In this document: one piece after another, positions 50,821-59,211 of the stretch
How the letters are laid out: every line of letters begins with the position of its first letter
Position numbering within the stretch: the stretch's first letter is position 1
DNA from: an uncultured Oscillospiraceae bacterium
GTDB lineage: Bacteria > Bacillota > Clostridia > Oscillospirales > Oscillospiraceae
Direction of reading: 5' to 3'
DNA: 64,000 bases
NCBI GenBank assembly: GCA_910589085.1
Contig: CAJUSG010000005.1
Span: 25,746 to 89,745 of the forward strand
Translations under genes and position numbers: made by a program
Notes under the pieces: model-generated
Told to the model about the DNA's origin: nothing
Database searches by the model: none
What the model saw: the letters and a program-made list of their open reading frames with translations, nothing else

Positions 50821-50915
50821 GATATATCCTCATCCCGCCAGATCAGGATATATCCAATCCGCCATGTCTTCATGAAGAAGGCGGCCGCGGCGGGACCAGT
50901 CCGCCGCAGCCGCCT
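50821..50915 (-). promoter_or_regulatory. Two intercistronic hairpins between TAXI binding protein and permease
   Basis: AGGCGGCCGCGGCGG (50879-50893) and CCGCCGCAGCCGCCT (50901-50915) form a very stable stem; GATATATCCT (50821-50830) and AGGATATATC (50845-50854) form a second, 10-bp perfect stem. They follow the binding-protein stop and can stabilise its message or stop part of the transcription before the permease. Confidence 0.7.
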
Positions 50916-50950
50916 GGCTTACGCTGGGAGAATCGCGGGATAAAATCTAC

Positions 50951-52051
50951 TTAGCCCTTGGCAGGAACAGTGATGCCCTTGTCGGCAAAGTAGGCCACGG
51001 CGCCGGGGTGATAGCCGATGGAGGTGACAGAGGCGGCAAAGTCCAGGTCCAGCTCGGCGGCCTTGCCGTGGGACAGGTTGGCAACATCCTCGAAGGTGCC
51101 ATACAGGAAGTTGTACACATCAACATCGCTCACGTCGTCACGGGCGATAACAACGGCGCCCACGGCCACGGTGGTGGTGTCCTCAGCCAGGTTGTACACA
51201 TCCTTGGAGATGACGTTCTTGCTGTAGTAGGGGCAGGCGGCGATCAGAGCATTGATATGCTCGTCGTCCAGGCTGACCAGGGAGATCTCACGGCCGGAGG
51301 CCAGGTCGGTCACAGCGGTGGTGGGAGCGCCGGCCACGATGAAGGCGGCGTCAATCTGGCCGTCCTTCAGGGCCTCGGCGGAATCCTGGAAGGACTGATA
51401 GGTAGCGTCGATCTTGGTGAACTCCTGCTTGTCGTTCATGTCGCCCAGGCCATAGGCGGTGAGCACGTCAACGGCATTGAAGAACACGCCGGAGGCGGGA
51501 GCACCCACGGAGACCTTCTTGCCCTCCAGGTCGGCCACGGTCTTGATGGCAGGATTCACGGTGATGATCTGAACCTGCTCCATGTACAGGTTGGCCACAG
51601 TGGAGAAGCCGGTAGAGGCGCCGTTCTCGGCAAAGGTGCGCTCGCCGTTGTAGGCGTACACCATAACGTCAGACTGCACAAAGCCGAACTGAGCGTCGCC
51701 GTCATCCATGGACTGGATGTTGTGGGCGGAGCCGTTGGAGGTGATAGCCTTCACGGTGGTGCTGGTCATGTCGCCCACCTTGCCGGCGATGACGTTGCCG
51801 AAGCCATAGTAGGTGCCGGACTCGCCGCCGGTGGTAAAGGTCACATTGGAGCCGCCGTCCTTGGGGGCCGGGCCGTTGTCGCCGCCGGTGGGCTGGCTGG
51901 AGCCGCCGGGAGCGGGCTGCTGGGTGCCGGTGCTGGTGTTGCCCTGACTGCCGGTGTTGGACTGGCCGCCCTGATCCTTGTTGCCGCAGGCGGTCAGCGC
52001 CAGGGTCATAATCATAGCGAGGGAGAGGGCAATCGCAAGTTTCTTCTTCAT
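50951..52051 (-). CDS. TAXI-family TRAP solute-binding lipoprotein
   Basis: A 366-residue lipoprotein: signal peptide, lipobox LTACGNK near residue 20, then a long Gly/Ser/Gln/Pro linker. The TAXI domain starts FTTGGESGTYYGFGNVIA and has VQIITVNPAIKTVADLEGKKVSVG and AAFIVAGAPTTAV. ATG 52051 follows GGAGG. It is first in the transcript with the fused permease. Biased codons suggest abundant expression. The ligand is unknown. Confidence 0.92.
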   Translation of the reverse strand: MKKKLAIALSLAMIMTLALTACGNKDQGGQSNTGSQGNTSTGTQQPAPGGSSQPTGGDNGPAPKDGGSNVTFTTGGESGTYYGFGNVIAGKVGDMTSTTVKAITSNGSAHNIQSMDDGDAQFGFVQSDVMVYAYNGERTFAENGASTGFSTVANLYMEQVQIITVNPAIKTVADLEGKKVSVGAPASGVFFNAVDVLTAYGLGDMNDKQEFTKIDATYQSFQDSAEALKDGQIDAAFIVAGAPTTAVTDLASGREISLVSLDDEHINALIAACPYYSKNVISKDVYNLAEDTTTVAVGAVVIARDDVSDVDVYNFLYGTFEDVANLSHGKAAELDLDFAASVTSIGYHPGAVAYFADKGITVPAKG

Positions 52052-52163
52052 ATTCTCGTTCCTCCATTTTAGAATTGGCCTGCTCTCCCAGGTCAGGGAG
52101 AGCAAAAAGCCCGACGGGCTTTTGCCATATAGTTTTGCAGAGCGTCTTGCGTCTGCGCTCCCT

Positions 52164-52192
52164 ATTATATTACATTCCGGTTAAAAATGCAA
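52164..52192 (-). promoter_or_regulatory. Promoter of the TAXI TRAP operon
   Basis: On the minus strand TTGCAT (52192-52187) and TATAAT (52169-52164), 17 bp apart. Confidence 0.85.
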
Positions 52193-52229
52193 GCTACTTT
52201 TTCAATTGTCCGGCATTCGGCGAACCCGA

Positions 52230-52269
52230 AAAAACCGGGCTGTCCCCGTGGGAACAGTCCGGTTTTTAT
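52230..52269. terminator. Terminator after glnS
   Basis: AACCGGGCTGTCCCC pairs with GGGAACAGTCCGGTT with two mismatches around GT, flanked by A and T runs on both sides. Confidence 0.8.
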
Positions 52270-52271
52270 CC

Positions 52272-53978
52272 TTATCTGCCAGGCTTGAAGCTGTCCTTCA
52301 GGCTGACGGCCCGGTTGAACACCAGAGCGCCGGGCCTGGAGTCCCTGCTGTCGGCGCAGAAGTAGCCCAGCCGCAGGAACTGGAACCTGTCCGCCGGCTG
52401 AGCGGCAGCCAGGGATGCCTCCAGCTTGCAGCCCTCCAGCACCTCCAGAGAGCCGGGGTTGAGGCAGTCTAAAAAGTCCTTTTCTCCACCGTCGGGATTC
52501 TCGTCGGCGAAGAGGTTGTCGTACAGCCGCACCTGGGCGTCCACGGCGGTGGCGGCGTCCACCCAGTGGATGGTGGCCCCCTTCACCTTGCGGCCGTCAG
52601 CGGGGTCTCCCCCCCGGCTGTCCGGGTCGTACTCGGCGGCAATCTCAGTGACATTGCCCTGCTCATCGGTCTCGTAACCCACACATTTGATGAGATACGC
52701 CCCCTTCAGCCGGCACTCCGGGCCGCCGGGATACAGGCGCTTATACTTGGGAATGGGCTCAGGCAGGAAGTCCTCCGCCTCCACCCACAGCTCCCGGGAG
52801 AAGGTGACCTCCCGCGTCCCGGCGGAGGGGTCCAGGGGGTTGTTCTCCACGGTGAGGGTCTCGCTCTGGCCCGCCGGGTAGTTGGTAATGACCAGTTTAA
52901 TGGGCCGCAGGACTGCCATCACCCGCCTGGCGTGGTCGTTCAGGTCCTCCCGCAGGCAGTGCTCCAAAAAGCCGTACTCCACAGTGGAGGCATTCTTCGC
53001 CACACCGATCCGGTCGCAGAAGTTCCGAATGGAGGCCGGGGTGTAGCCCCGGCGCCGCAGGCCGCACAGGGTCGGCATACGGGGGTCGTCCCAGCCGGAG
53101 ACATAGTTCTCTTCCACCAGCTTGCGCAGCTTCCGCTTGGACATCACAGTATAGTTGATCCCCAGGCGGGCAAACTCAATCTGCCGGGGGCGGGAGGGCA
53201 CGTCGGTGTTGTTGATGACCCAGTCGTACAGGGGCCTGTGGTCCTCATATTCCAGGGAACAGAGGGAGTGGGTGATCCCCTCCAGGGCGTCCTGAATGGG
53301 GTGGGCAAAGTCATACATGGGGAAGATGCACCACTTGGTGCCCTGGCGGTGGTGCTCGATATAGCGGATGCGGTAGAGCACCGGGTCCCTCATGTTGAAG
53401 TTGCCGCTGGCCAGGTCAATCTTGGCCCGCAGGGTGTACTTTCCCTCAGGGAACTCCCCGTTTTTCATCCGCTCAAATAGGTCCAGGCTCTCCTCCACGG
53501 GCCGGTCCCGCCAGGGGGAGCGGGCGGGGGTATTCACGTCTCCCCGGTACTCCCGGAACTGCTCCGGGGTGAGCTCACAGACATAGGCCAGCCCTTTTTT
53601 AATCAGGCCTACAGCCAGCTCATAGGTCTTGTCAAAGTAGTCGCTGCCATAGAAAAACCGGTCCCCCCAGTCGAAGCCCAGCCAATGGATGTCCTCCTTG
53701 ATGGCGTCCACAAACTCGGTGTCCTCCTTGGCGGGGTTGGTATCGTCCATACGCAGGTTGCAGATGCCGCCGAATTTCTCCGCGGAGCCGAAGTCGATAA
53801 TCAAAGCTTTGCAATGGCCGATGTGCAGGTAGCCGTTAGGCTCGGGGGGGAAACGGGTATGGACCTGCATCCCGGCGCACCGGCCCCCTTCGGCTATATC
53901 CTCCTGAATAAACTGATGAATAAAGTTCTGGCTCTCTGAGGCGCCCTCCTCAGCGACGGTCTTGACCTCTTCCGACAT
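52272..53978 (-). CDS. glnS: Glutaminyl-tRNA synthetase
   Basis: A 568-residue class I synthetase that charges tRNA-Gln directly. The HIGH motif appears as HIGHCKAL after RFPPEPNGYL, and the KMSKS-equivalent as VMSKRKL. The C-terminal anticodon-binding beta-barrels hold SRELWVEAEDF and GATIHWVDA. GGAGGAAAC precedes ATG 53978. Many Clostridia instead use GatCAB, so a dedicated GlnRS, thought to have spread by transfer, is worth noting. Confidence 0.95.
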   Translation of the reverse strand: MSEEVKTVAEEGASESQNFIHQFIQEDIAEGGRCAGMQVHTRFPPEPNGYLHIGHCKALIIDFGSAEKFGGICNLRMDDTNPAKEDTEFVDAIKEDIHWLGFDWGDRFFYGSDYFDKTYELAVGLIKKGLAYVCELTPEQFREYRGDVNTPARSPWRDRPVEESLDLFERMKNGEFPEGKYTLRAKIDLASGNFNMRDPVLYRIRYIEHHRQGTKWCIFPMYDFAHPIQDALEGITHSLCSLEYEDHRPLYDWVINNTDVPSRPRQIEFARLGINYTVMSKRKLRKLVEENYVSGWDDPRMPTLCGLRRRGYTPASIRNFCDRIGVAKNASTVEYGFLEHCLREDLNDHARRVMAVLRPIKLVITNYPAGQSETLTVENNPLDPSAGTREVTFSRELWVEAEDFLPEPIPKYKRLYPGGPECRLKGAYLIKCVGYETDEQGNVTEIAAEYDPDSRGGDPADGRKVKGATIHWVDAATAVDAQVRLYDNLFADENPDGGEKDFLDCLNPGSLEVLEGCKLEASLAAAQPADRFQFLRLGYFCADSRDSRPGALVFNRAVSLKDSFKPGR

Positions 53979-54038
53979 AGCGTTTCCTCCTGTCTCCTTG
54001 GTATGCCGGCCCCCCGGCTAGCATAGAATATCTTGTTT

Positions 54039-54068
54039 ATTTTACACCTGTTCCTGGGGAAAATGCAA
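54039..54068 (-). promoter_or_regulatory. glnS promoter
   Basis: On the minus strand TTGCAT (54068-54063) and TAAAAT (54044-54039), 18 bp apart, about 60 bp before the start codon. No T-box-like sequence is visible in the short leader. Confidence 0.7.
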
Positions 54069-54190
54069 GGTTTTCCCGCAGCAATCCCACTCTTCCAGCA
54101 AGACGTGGGGAAATTGGCCCGAAATACGCCCTATTTTGTGATAAAGTTACAGAAGCCCGAGATGTTCTCCGGTAAAATCAGAGACAAGAT

Positions 54191-54219
54191 ATTGCTCTTC
54201 CCCCGGAAAGCGGTTATAA
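54191..54219 (+). promoter_or_regulatory. Promoter of trxB-trxA
   Basis: TTGCTC 54191-54196 and TATAAT 54214-54219, 17 bp apart; the leader is short. Confidence 0.75.
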
Positions 54220-54244
54220 TATCAATGGAAAAGGAGGCGGTACC

Positions 54245-55087
54245 ATGGCTTGGGATATCATTGTGCTGGGTAGTGGCCCGGCGGGACTGGCGGCCGCGGT
54301 GGCCGCGCGGGGCCGGAACAAGAGCGTTCTGGTGATCGGCAACCGATGGCAGGACAGTCCTCTGGCCAAGGCTGAGCGGGTGGACAACTACCCGGGCCTC
54401 CCCGGCCGGACGGGACTGGAGATGCTGGAGGAGTTCCACCGCCACGCCCTGGAGCTGGGCGCGGAGTTTGTGGTTGGCCGTGGACTGTCTCTGCTGGCCT
54501 GGAACGGTTTTTCCATCACCGTGGGCGCTCAGGTGTACCAGGGCCAGTCTTTAATCCTGGCCCCGGGGGTGGTCCGCTCAGCCAAGTACCCCGGTGAAGC
54601 GGAATATCTGGGCCGGGGGGTAAGCTACTGCGCCACCTGCGACGGGATGCTGTATCGGAACAAACCCGTCACTGTGGTCGGCCTGACCCCCGACGCCCCA
54701 CAGGAGGCCAACTACCTGAACAGCCTGGGCTGTCAGGTGACCTACGTCTCCCCCCACCGCCCCCAGGGGCTGCACGAAGAAATCCCCTATATACAGGCCG
54801 GACGGCTGGCCGTCAAGGGGGAGCAGACCGTCACCGGGCTGGAGGCGGACGGAGCCCTCCTCCCCTGTTCCGGAGTATTTATTCTCCGCCGGGCGGTGGC
54901 GCCCACCGACCTGCTGCCCGCTCTGGAGACGGACGGGGGCGTCATCAAGGTGGACCGCCGTATGGCCACCAACGTGCCCGGCGTCTTTGCCGCCGGAGAC
55001 TGCACCGGAGGACACCTTCAGGTATCCAAGGCGGTGGGCGAAGGCCATGTGGCCGCACTGTCCGCCTGCGAGTATTTAGACAAATAA
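54245..55087 (+). CDS. Thioredoxin reductase-like flavoprotein, NADPH motifs missing
   Basis: A 280-residue low-Mr thioredoxin-reductase fold protein. The FAD motif GSGPAGLAAAVAA is at residues 9-21, the redox pair CATC at 129-132, and the second FAD motif VFAAGDCTGG near the end. In the middle domain, where NADPH enzymes have GGGxSAxEEA and HRRDxxR, this protein has VVGLTPDAPQEA and SPHRPQGL: both are lost. It is also shorter than the usual 305-320 residues. Ferredoxin-dependent flavin thioredoxin reductases of clostridia share these losses, so that is the likely activity. It starts 17 nt upstream of trxA in one operon and should reduce it. Confidence 0.85.
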   Translation: MAWDIIVLGSGPAGLAAAVAARGRNKSVLVIGNRWQDSPLAKAERVDNYPGLPGRTGLEMLEEFHRHALELGAEFVVGRGLSLLAWNGFSITVGAQVYQGQSLILAPGVVRSAKYPGEAEYLGRGVSYCATCDGMLYRNKPVTVVGLTPDAPQEANYLNSLGCQVTYVSPHRPQGLHEEIPYIQAGRLAVKGEQTVTGLEADGALLPCSGVFILRRAVAPTDLLPALETDGGVIKVDRRMATNVPGVFAAGDCTGGHLQVSKAVGEGHVAALSACEYLDK

Positions 55088-55104
55088 ACGAAAGGAAGAT
55101 TACA

Positions 55105-55416
55105 ATGATCCACTTTAACAAGGAGACCTTTGACAAAAGCCTGGAAGAGGGCAAGCTGATGATGGTAGACTTCTGGGCCGACTGGTGCGGGCCCTGCCAG
55201 ATGCTGGGTCCCGTCATCGAGAGCCTGGCGGAGAAGTATGAGGGCAAAGCCGTTGTGGGAAAGGTCAACACCGACAAAGAGGGGGAGCTGGCCATGCGGT
55301 ACACCGTTATGAATATCCCCACCGTTATCTTCTTCAAGGACGGCAAGGAGATCGACCGTAAGGTGGGCGTCATGCCCCCCGACGCCTTTATCCAGGTGCT
55401 GGAGCAGAACCTGTAA
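55105..55416 (+). CDS. trxA: Thioredoxin
   Basis: A 103-residue classical thioredoxin: active site WCGPC (Cys28, Cys31), the cis-Pro in NIPTVIFF, and the Asp/Lys core residues in MMVDFWADW. AAAGGAAG precedes ATG 55105. It follows the flavoprotein reductase by 17 nt and ends at a strong terminator, so the pair is a dedicated reduction system. Confidence 0.96.
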   Translation: MIHFNKETFDKSLEEGKLMMVDFWADWCGPCQMLGPVIESLAEKYEGKAVVGKVNTDKEGELAMRYTVMNIPTVIFFKDGKEIDRKVGVMPPDAFIQVLEQNL

Positions 55417-55421
55417 ATGCC

Positions 55422-55449
55422 AATGCCCCGCCAATGGCGGGGCATTTTT
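55422..55449 (+). terminator. Terminator of trxB-trxA
   Basis: AATGCCCCGCC and GGCGGGGCATT form an 11-bp stem followed by TTTT. Confidence 0.9.
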
Positions 55450-55513
55450 GAGATTTATTTTTCAGCACGTCCATCTCATAAATATGGAAAGGAAATATCC
55501 GCCGATACATCAT

Positions 55514-55598
55514 GTAGGGCAGGGGTTCTACCCCCGCCTATCCCCGCAAGGGGATAAAATGGGGTCGAAATAAGGCAAGGGCAGAGCCCTTGCCCTAC
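55514..55598. repeat. GTAGGG...CCCTAC twin-hairpin repeat before FMN riboswitch 2
   Basis: An 85-bp element with the family ends but a different core: left arm GGCAGGGGT-TCT-ACCCCCGCC, right arm GGCAAGGGC-AGA-GCCCTTGCC. Confidence 0.8.
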
Positions 55599-55643
55599 TT
55601 TCCGAAATTTATAAGACAAGTGTGTATTTTTCAGCGGTGAATA

Positions 55644-55672
55644 TTGACAGGCTGCACGCCGTCTGCTATACT
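55644..55672 (+). promoter_or_regulatory. Promoter of the second FMN-riboswitch transcript
   Basis: TTGACA 55644-55649 and TATACT 55667-55672, 17 bp apart, just upstream of the aptamer. Confidence 0.85.
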
Positions 55673-55693
55673 GCAACCAACAACTGAATAGCG

Positions 55694-55812
55694 ATAATGT
55701 CTTCAGGGCAGGGTGAAATTCCCGATCGGCGGTAAAGTCCGCGAGCATGTTCATGCTGATTTGGTGCAACTCCAAAACCGACAGTATAGTCTGGATTTGA
55801 AGAAGGTGTGTT
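55694..55812 (+). promoter_or_regulatory. FMN riboswitch (RFN element), compact form
   Basis: All RFN blocks are present and closely spaced: GTCTTCAGGGCAGGGTGAAA, CCGATCGGCGGT, AGTCCGCGAGC, ATTTGGTGCAACTCCAAA, ACCGACAGTATAGTCTGGAT and TGAAGAAGG. It controls the ribU paralogue through the terminator at 55901-55945. Confidence 0.95.
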
Positions 55813-55900
55813 GAAACAGTCGGAGTTCCATCCGGCTTTCCGCGCTCTTTTGTCAATCCGCAAAGCTGCTCTGCCGACATTTTCAGCCCACCTGAATTCA

Positions 55901-55945
55901 TTAACACCTGAAAGGCAGTCTGCCGCTTTCAGGTGTTAATTTTTT
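55901..55945 (+). terminator. Riboswitch-controlled terminator before ribU paralogue
   Basis: TTAACACCTGAAAG (55901-55914) and CTTTCAGGTGTTAA (55926-55939) form a 14-bp perfect stem followed by six T. Its position between the aptamer and the ribosome-binding site marks a transcription-termination expression platform. Confidence 0.92.
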
Positions 55946-55959
55946 CAGGAGGTCTTTTT

Positions 55960-56499
55960 ATGAGAGGTAAAGCAAAAAATATCACCACAGTCGGTATGCT
56001 CTGCGCCCTGGCCTACGCCGCGGCGGCTATGGGCCGCGTCCCCCTGGTTCTTTTCCTGAAGTACGACCCCAAGGATATCATCATCGCTGTCGGCGGCCTG
56101 ATATTTGGGCCGCTCACCTCCTTTGCTGTCGCACTGACCGTCTCGCTGATTGAGATGTTTACCATCAGTGAAACCGGCATCCTGGGCTTCGCAATGAATG
56201 TTATTTCAAGCTGCTCCTTCGCGTGTACCGCTTCTTATATCCACAAAAGGAGACCCGCATTTGCCGGCGCTGTCGCCGGACTGCTCTGGGGCTGGGCCTG
56301 TATGGTCCTGGTGATGCTGCTCTGGAATTATCTGCTTGCTCCTATCTATATGGGCTGCTCCAGAGAAGACATTGTGGAATTGCTCCTCCCGGCCTTTCTG
56401 CCCTTTAATCTGATTAAAGGAGGGCTGAACGCAGCATTCACTCTCCTGCTATACAAGCCCATTACACAGGCGCTGAGGCGCTCCGAGAAGCACGCATAG
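55960..56499 (+). CDS. Riboflavin ECF transporter S component (RibU paralogue)
   Basis: A 179-residue membrane protein with about six helices, clearly related to the protein at 8105 (shared VLMLLWNYL-like, here VMLLWNYLLAPIYM, and LPAFLPFNLIKGGLNAAFTLLLYKP). It lacks that protein's C-terminal extra helix. The FMN riboswitch upstream points to riboflavin or a flavin precursor. AGGAGG is 8-9 nt before ATG 55960. It uses shared ECF ATPases encoded elsewhere. Confidence 0.9.
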   Translation: MRGKAKNITTVGMLCALAYAAAAMGRVPLVLFLKYDPKDIIIAVGGLIFGPLTSFAVALTVSLIEMFTISETGILGFAMNVISSCSFACTASYIHKRRPAFAGAVAGLLWGWACMVLVMLLWNYLLAPIYMGCSREDIVELLLPAFLPFNLIKGGLNAAFTLLLYKPITQALRRSEKHA

Positions 56500-56507
56500 C
56501 CGCTTTC

Positions 56508-57728
56508 CTACCGGAACATACCGCATACCCGCTCCACAGCGGTTTTTGTGGCCTCCCTGCCGCCGAAGGCGGTGAGGCGGACATAGCCCTCTCCGCTGGG
56601 CCCGAAGCCCGCGCCCGGCGTGGTTGCCACATTGGCCTCGGCCAGCACCTGGTCGAAAAACTCCCAGGAGCCCACATCATTGGGTGTCTTCAGCCAGATA
56701 TAGGGGGCGTCTGTCCCGCCAAAGCAGGTCAGTCCGGCGGAAGTCAGCCCCTCCCGGATCACTCGGGCGTTTTCCCGGTAGTAATCGATATTGGCCATAA
56801 TCTGGGAGCGGCCTTCGGGGGTGTAGACGGCGGCGGCTCCCCGCTGGACCACATAGGGCACACCGTTAAACTTGGTGCATTGGCGGCGGTTCCAAAGGCT
56901 GTTCAGCTTCACGCCCCCCCGCTCCAGCTCCATAGGCACCACAGTGTAGGCACAGCGGTTGCCGGTAAAGCCGGCCGTCTTGGAGAAGGATCGGAACTCG
57001 ATGGCACAGGTACGCGCCCCCTCAATTTCAAAGATGGTATGGGGCACCTCCTCGCTGGTGATGAACGCCTCATAGGCGGAGTCAAACAGGATGACAGAGC
57101 CGTGCGCGTTGGCGTAATCCACCCAGATTTTCAGCTTCTCCCGGCTGAGCACCGCGCCGGTGGGGTTATTTGGGGAACAGAGGTAAATGATATCGGGAAT
57201 CTCCTTGGGCGGCTCCGGGGAAAAGCCGTTCTCCTCCACACAGGGCATGTAAATCAGCCGGTTCCACCGGCCAAGCTCCTCCTGGTACTCCCCTGCCCGG
57301 CCGGCCATGGCGTTGGTGTCCACATAGACAGGATACACCGGGTCGCACACCGCCACCACATTATCCACGCCAAAGATGTCGCCGATATTGCCGCAGTCGC
57401 TCTTGGCTCCGTCGGACACAAAAATCTCTCCAGGCTGGATATCCACCCCCCGGGCGGCGTAATCGCCCCGGGAAATGGCCTCCCGCAGGAACTCGTAGCC
57501 CTGCTCCGGGCCATAGCCGCGGAAGCCCTCCACGGTCCCCATCTCGTCCACCGCCCCATGCATAGCCTGGAGCACGGCGGGAACCAGAGGCCGGGTCACA
57601 TCGCCTATGGACAGCTTGATAATCGTCGCCTCCGGATGGGCGGCAGTGTAGGCGTTGATGCGCCGGGCCACCTCAGAAAAGAGGTAGCTGCCAGGCAGCT
57701 TCAGAAAGTTTTCATTGACTTTTACCAT
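56508..57728 (-). CDS. dapL: LL-diaminopimelate aminotransferase
   Basis: A 406-residue PLP enzyme converting tetrahydrodipicolinate to LL-diaminopimelate in one step, for lysine and peptidoglycan. The PLP Lys is Lys250 in [13 protein letters not shown]; other marks are [21 protein letters not shown] and [11 protein letters not shown]. The length matches the family (about 400-411). AGGAG lies about 12 nt before ATG 57728. It lies just downstream of the tRNA-Arg gene but beyond that gene's terminator. Confidence 0.95.
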   Translation of the reverse strand: MVKVNENFLKLPGSYLFSEVARRINAYTAAHPEATIIKLSIGDVTRPLVPAVLQAMHGAVDEMGTVEGFRGYGPEQGYEFLREAISRGDYAARGVDIQPGEIFVSDGAKSDCGNIGDIFGVDNVVAVCDPVYPVYVDTNAMAGRAGEYQEELGRWNRLIYMPCVEENGFSPEPPKEIPDIIYLCSPNNPTGAVLSREKLKIWVDYANAHGSVILFDSAYEAFITSEEVPHTIFEIEGARTCAIEFRSFSKTAGFTGNRCAYTVVPMELERGGVKLNSLWNRRQCTKFNGVPYVVQRGAAAVYTPEGRSQIMANIDYYRENARVIREGLTSAGLTCFGGTDAPYIWLKTPNDVGSWEFFDQVLAEANVATTPGAGFGPSGEGYVRLTAFGGREATKTAVERVCGMFR

Positions 57729-57760
57729 GGAGGATCAGCTCCTTCGGAATAAATTAAAAG

Positions 57761-57787
57761 GAAGGCACGCCGTAAGACGTGCCTTCC
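57761..57787 (-). terminator. Terminator of tRNA-Arg
   Basis: On the minus strand GGAAGGCACG and CGTGCCTTCC form a 10-bp stem followed by TTTTAATTT; the stem starts directly after the tRNA CCA end. Confidence 0.85.
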
Positions 57788-57864
57788 TGGTACGGGCGAA
57801 GGGATTCGAACCCCCGACCTACTGGTTCGTAGCCAGTCACTCTATCCAACTGAGCTACGCCCGC
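57788..57864 (-). tRNA. tRNA-Arg (anticodon ACG)
   Basis: A 77-nt tRNA with encoded CCA. The acceptor pairs GCGGGCG with CGCCCGT (one G-U pair), the D-arm contains AGCTCAGTTGGATAGAG, the anticodon stem ACTGG/CCAGT closes loop CTACGAA giving ACG, and the T-arm has GGTTCGAATCC. Confidence 0.96.
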
Positions 57865-57900
57865 ATACCGTAAAGAGGTCTCCCCCTCGACAGCTTGATT

Positions 57901-57929
57901 AGTATAGCACAGCCTTTTTAAAAATGCAA
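57901..57929 (-). promoter_or_regulatory. tRNA-Arg promoter
   Basis: On the minus strand TTGCAT (57929-57924) and TATACT (57906-57901), 17 bp apart. Confidence 0.8.
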
Positions 57930-57979
57930 GGGGTTTTTTCCATTTTTTCAAGTTTTTTTGCGGGCCTCTCTCCGGCAAA

Positions 57980-58010
57980 AGACCGGCGCGCCAAACTGGC
58001 GCGCCGGTCT
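57980..58010 (-). terminator. Terminator of the gcd operon
   Basis: AGACCGGCGCGCC and GGCGCGCCGGTCT form a 13-bp perfect stem; TTTTG follows on the minus strand. Confidence 0.85.
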
Positions 58011-58038
58011 GACAGAAACTATAAAGGGAGCTTGGAGC

Positions 58039-59196
58039 TCAGCCGCCGAACACCTTAATCATGAAACCGGCCGCACAGGCGGAGCCGATCACGCCGGCCA
58101 CATTGGGACCCATGGCGTGCATGAGCAGGAAATTGGAGGGGTTCTCCTTCTGGCCCACATTCTGAGCCACGCGGGCGGCCATGGGCACGGCGGACACGCC
58201 GGCGGAGCCGATGAGGGGATTGACCTTACCCTTGGTGAGAACATACATCACGTCGCCCAGGATCAGGCCGCCGGCGGTGGACAGCAGGAAGGCGGTCAGG
58301 CCCAGCGCGATGATGGACAGGGTCTGGAAGGTCAGGAAGCTGGAAGCGGTAGCCTTGAAGCCCACAGACAGGCCCAGGGGGATGGTGACGATGTTGATGA
58401 GCGCATTCTGGGCGGTGTCGGACAGGCGCTCGGTGACGCCGCACTCACGGAACAGGTTGCCCAGCATGAGCATACCAATGAGGGGGGCGGTGTCGGGGAT
58501 GAGCAGCACCACAAAGATGGTCACGGCGATGGGGAAGATGATCTTCTCGGTCTGAGACACCTTGCGCAGCTGGCTCATCTTGACCTGGCGGGCCTCCTTG
58601 GTGGTCAGCAGCTTCATCAGAGGCGGCTGAATCATGGGGATCAGCGCCATGTAGGAGTAGGCCGCGATGGCAATGGCGGGTAAGAGCTCCACCGCCAGCT
58701 TTGAGGCTGTCAGGATGGCGGTGGGGCCGTCGGCGCCGCCGATAACGCCGATGGCGGCGGCCTCGGCGGGCTTAAAGCCCAGGACCAGAGCCATCAGGAA
58801 GGCGGCGAAGATGCCCAGCTGAGCGGCGGCGCCCAGCAGCAGGGAGGTGGGGTTGGCCAGCAGGGGACCGAAGTCCGTCATCGCGCCGATTCCCATAAAG
58901 ATAATCGACGGATAGATGGCGTACTGCACGCCCTGATAGAGCACCCACATAAAGCCTACGGTGCCGCTATGGGTGGCAGCGTCGTACACCGGCTCGTTGA
59001 ACAGGCCGGTGATGGGCAGGTTGGCCAGCAGCATACCGAAGGCGATGGGAACCAGCAGCAGGGGCTCGAAGCCCTTGCCGATGCCCATGTACAGCAACAC
59101 ACAGGCGATAACCAGCATGAGAGCGGTCTTCCAGTCCAGAGCGGCAAAGCCGGAGCCGGACCCGATCGCAACAATTACTCGAGTGAAAAATTCCAT
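58039..59196 (-). CDS. gcdB: Na+-translocating glutaconyl-CoA decarboxylase, beta subunit
   Basis: A 385-residue membrane subunit of the biotin-dependent decarboxylase sodium pump family (GcdB/OadB/MmdB). It has about 11 helices; GVIGGADGPTAILTAS holds the conserved Asp used for Na+ and carboxybiotin turnover, and GNLFRECGVTERL and GSAGVSAVPMAARV are family motifs. It uses the energy of decarboxylating glutaconyl-CoA to export Na+. AAAGGAGG precedes ATG 59196. Specific assignment to glutaconyl-CoA comes from the hgd genes next door. Last gene of the operon. Confidence 0.92.
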   Translation of the reverse strand: MEFFTRVIVAIGSGSGFAALDWKTALMLVIACVLLYMGIGKGFEPLLLVPIAFGMLLANLPITGLFNEPVYDAATHSGTVGFMWVLYQGVQYAIYPSIIFMGIGAMTDFGPLLANPTSLLLGAAAQLGIFAAFLMALVLGFKPAEAAAIGVIGGADGPTAILTASKLAVELLPAIAIAAYSYMALIPMIQPPLMKLLTTKEARQVKMSQLRKVSQTEKIIFPIAVTIFVVLLIPDTAPLIGMLMLGNLFRECGVTERLSDTAQNALINIVTIPLGLSVGFKATASSFLTFQTLSIIALGLTAFLLSTAGGLILGDVMYVLTKGKVNPLIGSAGVSAVPMAARVAQNVGQKENPSNFLLMHAMGPNVAGVIGSACAAGFMIKVFGG

Positions 59197-59211
59197 ACTT
59201 TACCCCTCCTT

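Noticed and set aside
55694..55812. Variant-ligand FMN riboswitch because of GTGCAACTCC and AGTCTGGAT
   Set aside because: These forms occur in normal RFN elements such as that of Bacillus subtilis ribD; no reason to claim a new ligand.
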